Assembly (NCBI RefSeq): GCF_000247695.1
Contig: NW_004624783.1
Span: forward strand, 6,983,878 to 7,047,877
Source: Heterocephalus glaber
Lineage: Eukaryota; Chordata; Mammalia; Rodentia; Bathyergidae
Direction: 5' to 3'
Length of the DNA stretch: 64,000 bases
Shown here: piece after piece, positions 60,396-64,000 of the stretch
Numbering within the stretch: the first letter of the stretch is position 1
Layout of the letters: every line of letters begins with the position of its first letter
Translations under genes and position numbers: made by a program
Notes under the pieces: generated by a model
Seen by the model: the letters and a program-made list of their open reading frames with translations, nothing else
Database searches by the model: none
Told to the model about the DNA's origin: nothing

Positions 60396-60692
60396 TGTTT
60401 TTTGTTTTTCTTTTGTGGTACTGGGGATTGAATCCAGGGCTTTAGCACATACTAAGCAAGTACTCTACCACTCAGCTACACTCCCTTTTTTTTTGGTACC
60501 GGGGATCAAACTCGGGACCTTGTGCTTGCGAGGCAGGCACCAGAACCACTGAGCTAAATCCCCGGCCCTACACTCCCTTTTAAAGACAGAATTTCACTGA
60601 ATTGCCCAGGCTGGCCTCAAACTTGTGATCCTCCTGCCTCAGCCTCCCATGTAGTTGAGATTATGGGCCTGTGCCACCATACCTAGTGGCCA
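60396..60692 (-). mobile_element. B1-dID dimer with nested ID-like SINE
   Basis: Shortened/older ID 60396-60486, inserted ID 60487-60568 bordered by CTACACTCCCTTTT, then B1 to 60692. Confidence 0.9.
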
Positions 60693-60805
60693 GTTGGTTT
60701 TCAACAAAAGTGTTAATACACTTAAAGGGAAAAAACAGTCTTTTCAACAAGTAATCCTGGGAAAACTAAATATCCAAAGAAATGAAGTTGGACCCTTACT
60801 TTACA

Positions 60806-61265
60806 TGATGCTATAGTATGAAAGTGGTTTGTTCCCACTAAAACTCACATTGAGGCTTCATTCTGTAATGTAACAGTGTTCAGGTTTTAGGGCCTGAAGT
60901 GGCATTTGAAGTCATGAGGGACCCACCCTCATGAATAGGTTAATGGATGGTTGTTTTTCTTGAGAGGCAGGGTTAGTTCTCTGAGACTGGATAAGGTCTT
61001 AGGGGAATGGGATTGAGAAGGCTGCTATAAAACAAATTCTGCTTCCTCAGCTTGCTCTCTTGCTTCCACTGTCATCATATCATGTGACACCTTCCCCCTC
61101 CATCTAGCAGGTGCTCTTGCCGTGTGATGCCATCCACCATGCAGCACCATGCAGCACGATGGGGCTGCCAGATCGTGGACAGAACTGTCGACCAAAATAA
61201 ACTTCTGTTCTTTATAACTTGCCAGCCTGAAGTCTTTTTTATAGCAACATAAAACAAATGAAAAC
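60806..61265 (+). mobile_element. MaLR (MST/MLT1-like) solo LTR
   Basis: GGTTTGTTCCCACTAAAACTC, CATGAGGGACCCACCCTCATGAAT, ACCAAAATAAACTTCTG and GCAACATAAAACAAATG follow the ERVL-MaLR LTR layout, with AATAAA before the 3' end. It is inserted in an L1; no internal retroviral sequence. Confidence 0.75.
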
Positions 61266-61451
61266 ACATACAATATACAAAAATTAACTCAAAATAGATC
61301 AAAGACCTAAACTTGAGAGCTAAAACTATAAAACCCTTAAACAAAAACATTGGAAAGAATCTGCATGACATTGGGTTTCATGGATATGATACTAAAAGTA
61401 CAAGCAATAAAAAATAGACAAATTGCATTTATCAAAAATAAGAACTTTTTG

Positions 61452-61529
61452 GGCCGAGGATTTAGCTCAGTGGTTCCACTGCCCGCCTCGCAAGCGGAAG
61501 GACCCAAATTTGATCCCTGGTACCAAAAA
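61452..61529 (+). mobile_element. ID-like SINE
   Basis: Flanks AAATAAGAACTTTTT and AAATAAAGAACTTTT. Confidence 0.93.
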
Positions 61530-61546
61530 AAAATAAAGAACTTTTG

Positions 61547-61625
61547 GGGCTGGGAGTGTATCTCAGTGGTAGGGTACATTCCTAGCATGTACAGGGCCCT
61601 AGATTCAATCCTCAGCACCAAGAAA
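61547..61625 (+). mobile_element. Older ID element
   Basis: GAGTGTATCTCAGTGGTAGGGTACATTCCTAGC to CAATCCTCAGCACC. Confidence 0.88.
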
Positions 61626-62847
61626 ATAAAAATTAAATTAAAAATAAACTTTTGTGTCAATAAAGCAAAAGACAAGATGGGAGAAAATATTTGCAAAACT
61701 CACATCTGAGTTTGGGGTACTAATACTCAGAATACATTTTAAAAATTCCTAAAACTCAATAATCTCAATCAATCAAACAACCTAACTAAAGAGAGGGTGA
61801 AGACTTCAATAGACATGTCTCCAAAGAAGGTATACAAACAGCCAATAAGCACATTAAGAGGTGCTCAACATCACTAGCCATCAGAGAAACGCAAGCCAAA
61901 ACTACAATGAGATACCTCTTTATATGTAGTAGATTGAGCATAATTCAAACAAAGAGAAAATAACAAGTATTGGCAAGGGTGCGGAAACTCAGTACTGTAG
62001 TGGCCTGCAGTGAATATGTAAAATAGCATAGGCCCTATGGAAACAGAGAACTAACATATGACCCAGCATTTCCACTCCAAGCTATATAATCTGAAAGAAC
62101 TGAAAGCAGGGACTTAAACAGATATTTGTACAAAAATTTTCATACCAAGATCACTCGCAGTAGCCAAAAGGGGGAGATAATCCAAACATCCACCAATGGG
62201 TCCATAGATCAACAAAACTGATCTCACAGAAAGCAGATGATATAATGGATAACATGGACAAAATGAAAGCATTATATTATGTGTAGTGAAATAAGACAGG
62301 CACAAAAGGATATTTCATGACTCCGCTTCTGTGAGGCACCTAGAATAGGCAAATCTATAAAGCCAGAAAGTAGAATAGAGGTTTCCAGGGCTGGTGGTGT
62401 GGAGGTGGGGAAAGGAGCTATTGTTTAATGGGTACAGAGTTTTTGTTGGGGACAATACAAGTTTTGGGTATAGATAGTGCTGATGGCTATACAATAATGC
62501 ATATTTAATGTCACTGGATTTTAAACATTCAAATGCTTAAAACAATAAATACTATATATAGCCATGATTAAAATTAAAAATTAAAAAAGCTATAAGGAGT
62601 CTAATGAAGATTATAAGAAGTGACATGGAAAGCTTGATCCTTCCACACTGTCGGTTTCACTTTTCTTTTATCTCTGCCATCCTTCTTCTGGGGCCACCCC
62701 AGTGGTTCCTGGGAGGCTGACTAGTCACCAACATGCTAGAAATGTGGTTGGTTTGAGGAAGGGTAATCTTAGTTCATGCCAGGCTGTGACTGAACATTGT
62801 AATGTCAGATTTCAGATGTTTTCTGAGTAGAGATAATTCTGTTTTTT

Positions 62848-62938
62848 GATTTTGGGGGGTTTTTTGGTACCAGGGATCAAACTTCGGACTTTACGCTTGC
62901 AAGGCAGACGTGGTACCACTGAGCTAAATCCCCAGCCC
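62848..62938 (-). mobile_element. ID-like SINE
   Basis: Flanks ATAATTCTGTTTTTT and ACAATTCTGTTTTTA. Confidence 0.94.
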
Positions 62939-62959
62939 GACAATTCTGTTTTTAATAAT

Positions 62960-63560
62960 GTAGCTTCATCTTTTCATAAATGGCACTACTATTCATCCAG
63001 GTAAAAACCTTGACATCACCCTTGACTTCTTTAATAGCCCACCACCAATCATCAGCAAATGTTGACAGGCGCACCTTCAAAATATACTTTGGACTCGATT
63101 CCTCATCCCCTCCTCAGCTGCCAACCCTCATCTTAGCTATTATCCTTGGTCACTTGGGCCACTCAAGAACTTCCTGGCCGAACTTCCTGTTTCTTCTTGG
63201 CCTCCTACAGTGTATTCTCCACCCAGATACCAGGGTCATCCTTTTCAAAGGATCACGTCATTCTTGTGCTCAAAATGGACTGATAGCATCTTATCATACT
63301 TAGAATAAAATTCCAATTTCACATCAGAAAAGACACTACTGACACTACTGACCCCCGGTTACTGCCTCTATCTCATTTGCTGCCACTCTTTTTCTTTTAG
63401 CTCAGGCCACCTGACACATGCTGTTTTTTTCACTGGCCCTTACAAGTACCAAGCAAGCACCTGCCTCAGAACATTGGCATGCATGCTTCCTCTTATGTTC
63501 TCACTTCCCTCAGGTCCATTTAAATGCCTTCCTCAAAAAGGCATTCCTTACAAATTGCTC
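62960..63560 (+). mobile_element. L2 LINE 3' region
   Basis: CTACAGTGTATTCTCCACCC, GGATCACGTCATTCTTGTGCTCAAAATGG and TAGAATAAAATTCCAATTTC match the L2 end. Confidence 0.65.
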
Positions 63561-63562
63561 CA

Positions 63563-63930
63563 GAGAAAAAAAAATTCTTAGATATAAATCCAATGTAAAA
63601 TATTTACACCTCTTTTTTTGGGGGGGGGGGTACCGGGGATCAAACTCAGGACCTTGAGCTTGCGAGGCAGGCACTGGAACCACTAAGCTAAATACCCGGC
63701 CCCTTATAAATTCAATGTAACATATGCAGGATCTCTATGATGAAAAAATTGTAAATGATAAAAGAGATCAAAGGCAACCTAAAACCTTAGAGAAACATAC
63801 TGTGTTCATGGTCTGGAAAATTCAGTGTAGCAAAGATGTAAATTTCTCCTAAATTGTTTCTCTAAACCTCACATTTTAACACAGTTCCTATCAGAATCTC
63901 AGTAAGGAGATGACAGCTCTGAGCGTGGTT
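63563..63930 (+). mobile_element. L1 ORF2 fragment
   Basis: GATCTCTATGATGAAAAAATTG and CATACTGTGTTCATGGTCTGG are L1 ORF2; the ID at 63611 is nested inside. Confidence 0.65.
63611..63704 (-). mobile_element. ID-like SINE
   Basis: Flanks ATAAATCCAATGTAA and ATAAATTCAATGTAA. Confidence 0.94.
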
Positions 63931-64000
63931 GAGCTTGGCATCTCTAGTCCTGGCCAGCAAATGGTGATGGCAGATTTTCCACAGTGTATTGAGTATGAAT

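Larger units (their letters stand above)
61266..62580 (+). mobile_element. L1 3' part after LTR insertion
   Basis: ATTAACTCAAAATAGATCAAAGACC, TCACTAGCCATCAGAGAAA and GTACAAAAATTTTCATACC continue the L1 left of the LTR (60693-60805). Confidence 0.75.

Noticed and set aside
62980..63303. 107-codon plus-strand ORF upstream of SMO
   Set aside because: Lies wholly in an L2 LINE 3' region.

Overview
This is mammalian nuclear DNA, most likely from a rodent. The evidence is vertebrate split genes with GT-AG introns, two CpG-rich first exons, and dense SINEs of two rodent types. One type is a short tRNA-Ala-derived ID-like family with A box TAGCTCAGTGG, B box GAGTTCGATCC and a GGTACC-A(n) end. The other is 7SL-derived B1, including B1-dID dimers. 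That SINE mix suggests a castorimorph rodent (beaver, kangaroo rat or pocket gopher), but this is an inference and the species is not proven. Nothing prokaryotic, no CRISPR array and no functional tRNA or rRNA gene was seen.

Both recognisable genes lie on the minus strand. SMO (Smoothened, the class F 7TM transducer of Hedgehog signalling) is complete. It has 12 coding exons between 55410 and 29515, every junction fits GT-AG and stays in frame, and it encodes 790 residues plus stop. The 3' UTR runs to a poly(A) signal at 28523-28528. Downstream in the same orientation is the first coding exon of AHCYL2 (S-adenosylhomocysteine hydrolase-like 2, long-IRBIT) at 19319-19681; its remaining exons lie beyond the left edge. 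The order SMO then AHCYL2 on one strand matches the human arrangement on chromosome 7. The two genes are not known to work together: SMO acts at the primary cilium, while AHCYL2 regulates IP3 receptors and ion transporters.

Layout. 1-19318 is AHCYL2 intron 1, filled with L1, MIR, ID and B1 copies. 19319-20350 holds the AHCYL2 CpG-rich exon and promoter. 20350-28505 is intergenic, with a solo MaLR-type LTR, a possible second LTR and an unexplained exon-like ORF near 22.5 kb. 28505-36826 is the compact SMO exon 12-2 block. 36827-55082 is SMO intron 1, with a 180-base assembly gap at 44843-45022 and a 3.3 kb 5'-truncated L1. 55083-56150 holds SMO exon 1 and promoter. 56150-64000 is upstream flank with L1, LTR, L2 and SINEs.

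The most interesting items are not genes. Four short hAT (Buster/SPIN-like) non-autonomous transposons share two distinct ends and 8-bp nnnTAnnn target duplications. A 142-bp inverted repeat abuts one of them and has a third partial copy 3.5 kb away. There is a perfect 28-bp-stem hairpin, a 25-nt U6 snRNA 5' fragment inserted in a B1 with a 15-bp target duplication, and an L1-containing insertion of about 2.2 kb that splits a MIR and seems to carry 3'-transduced DNA.
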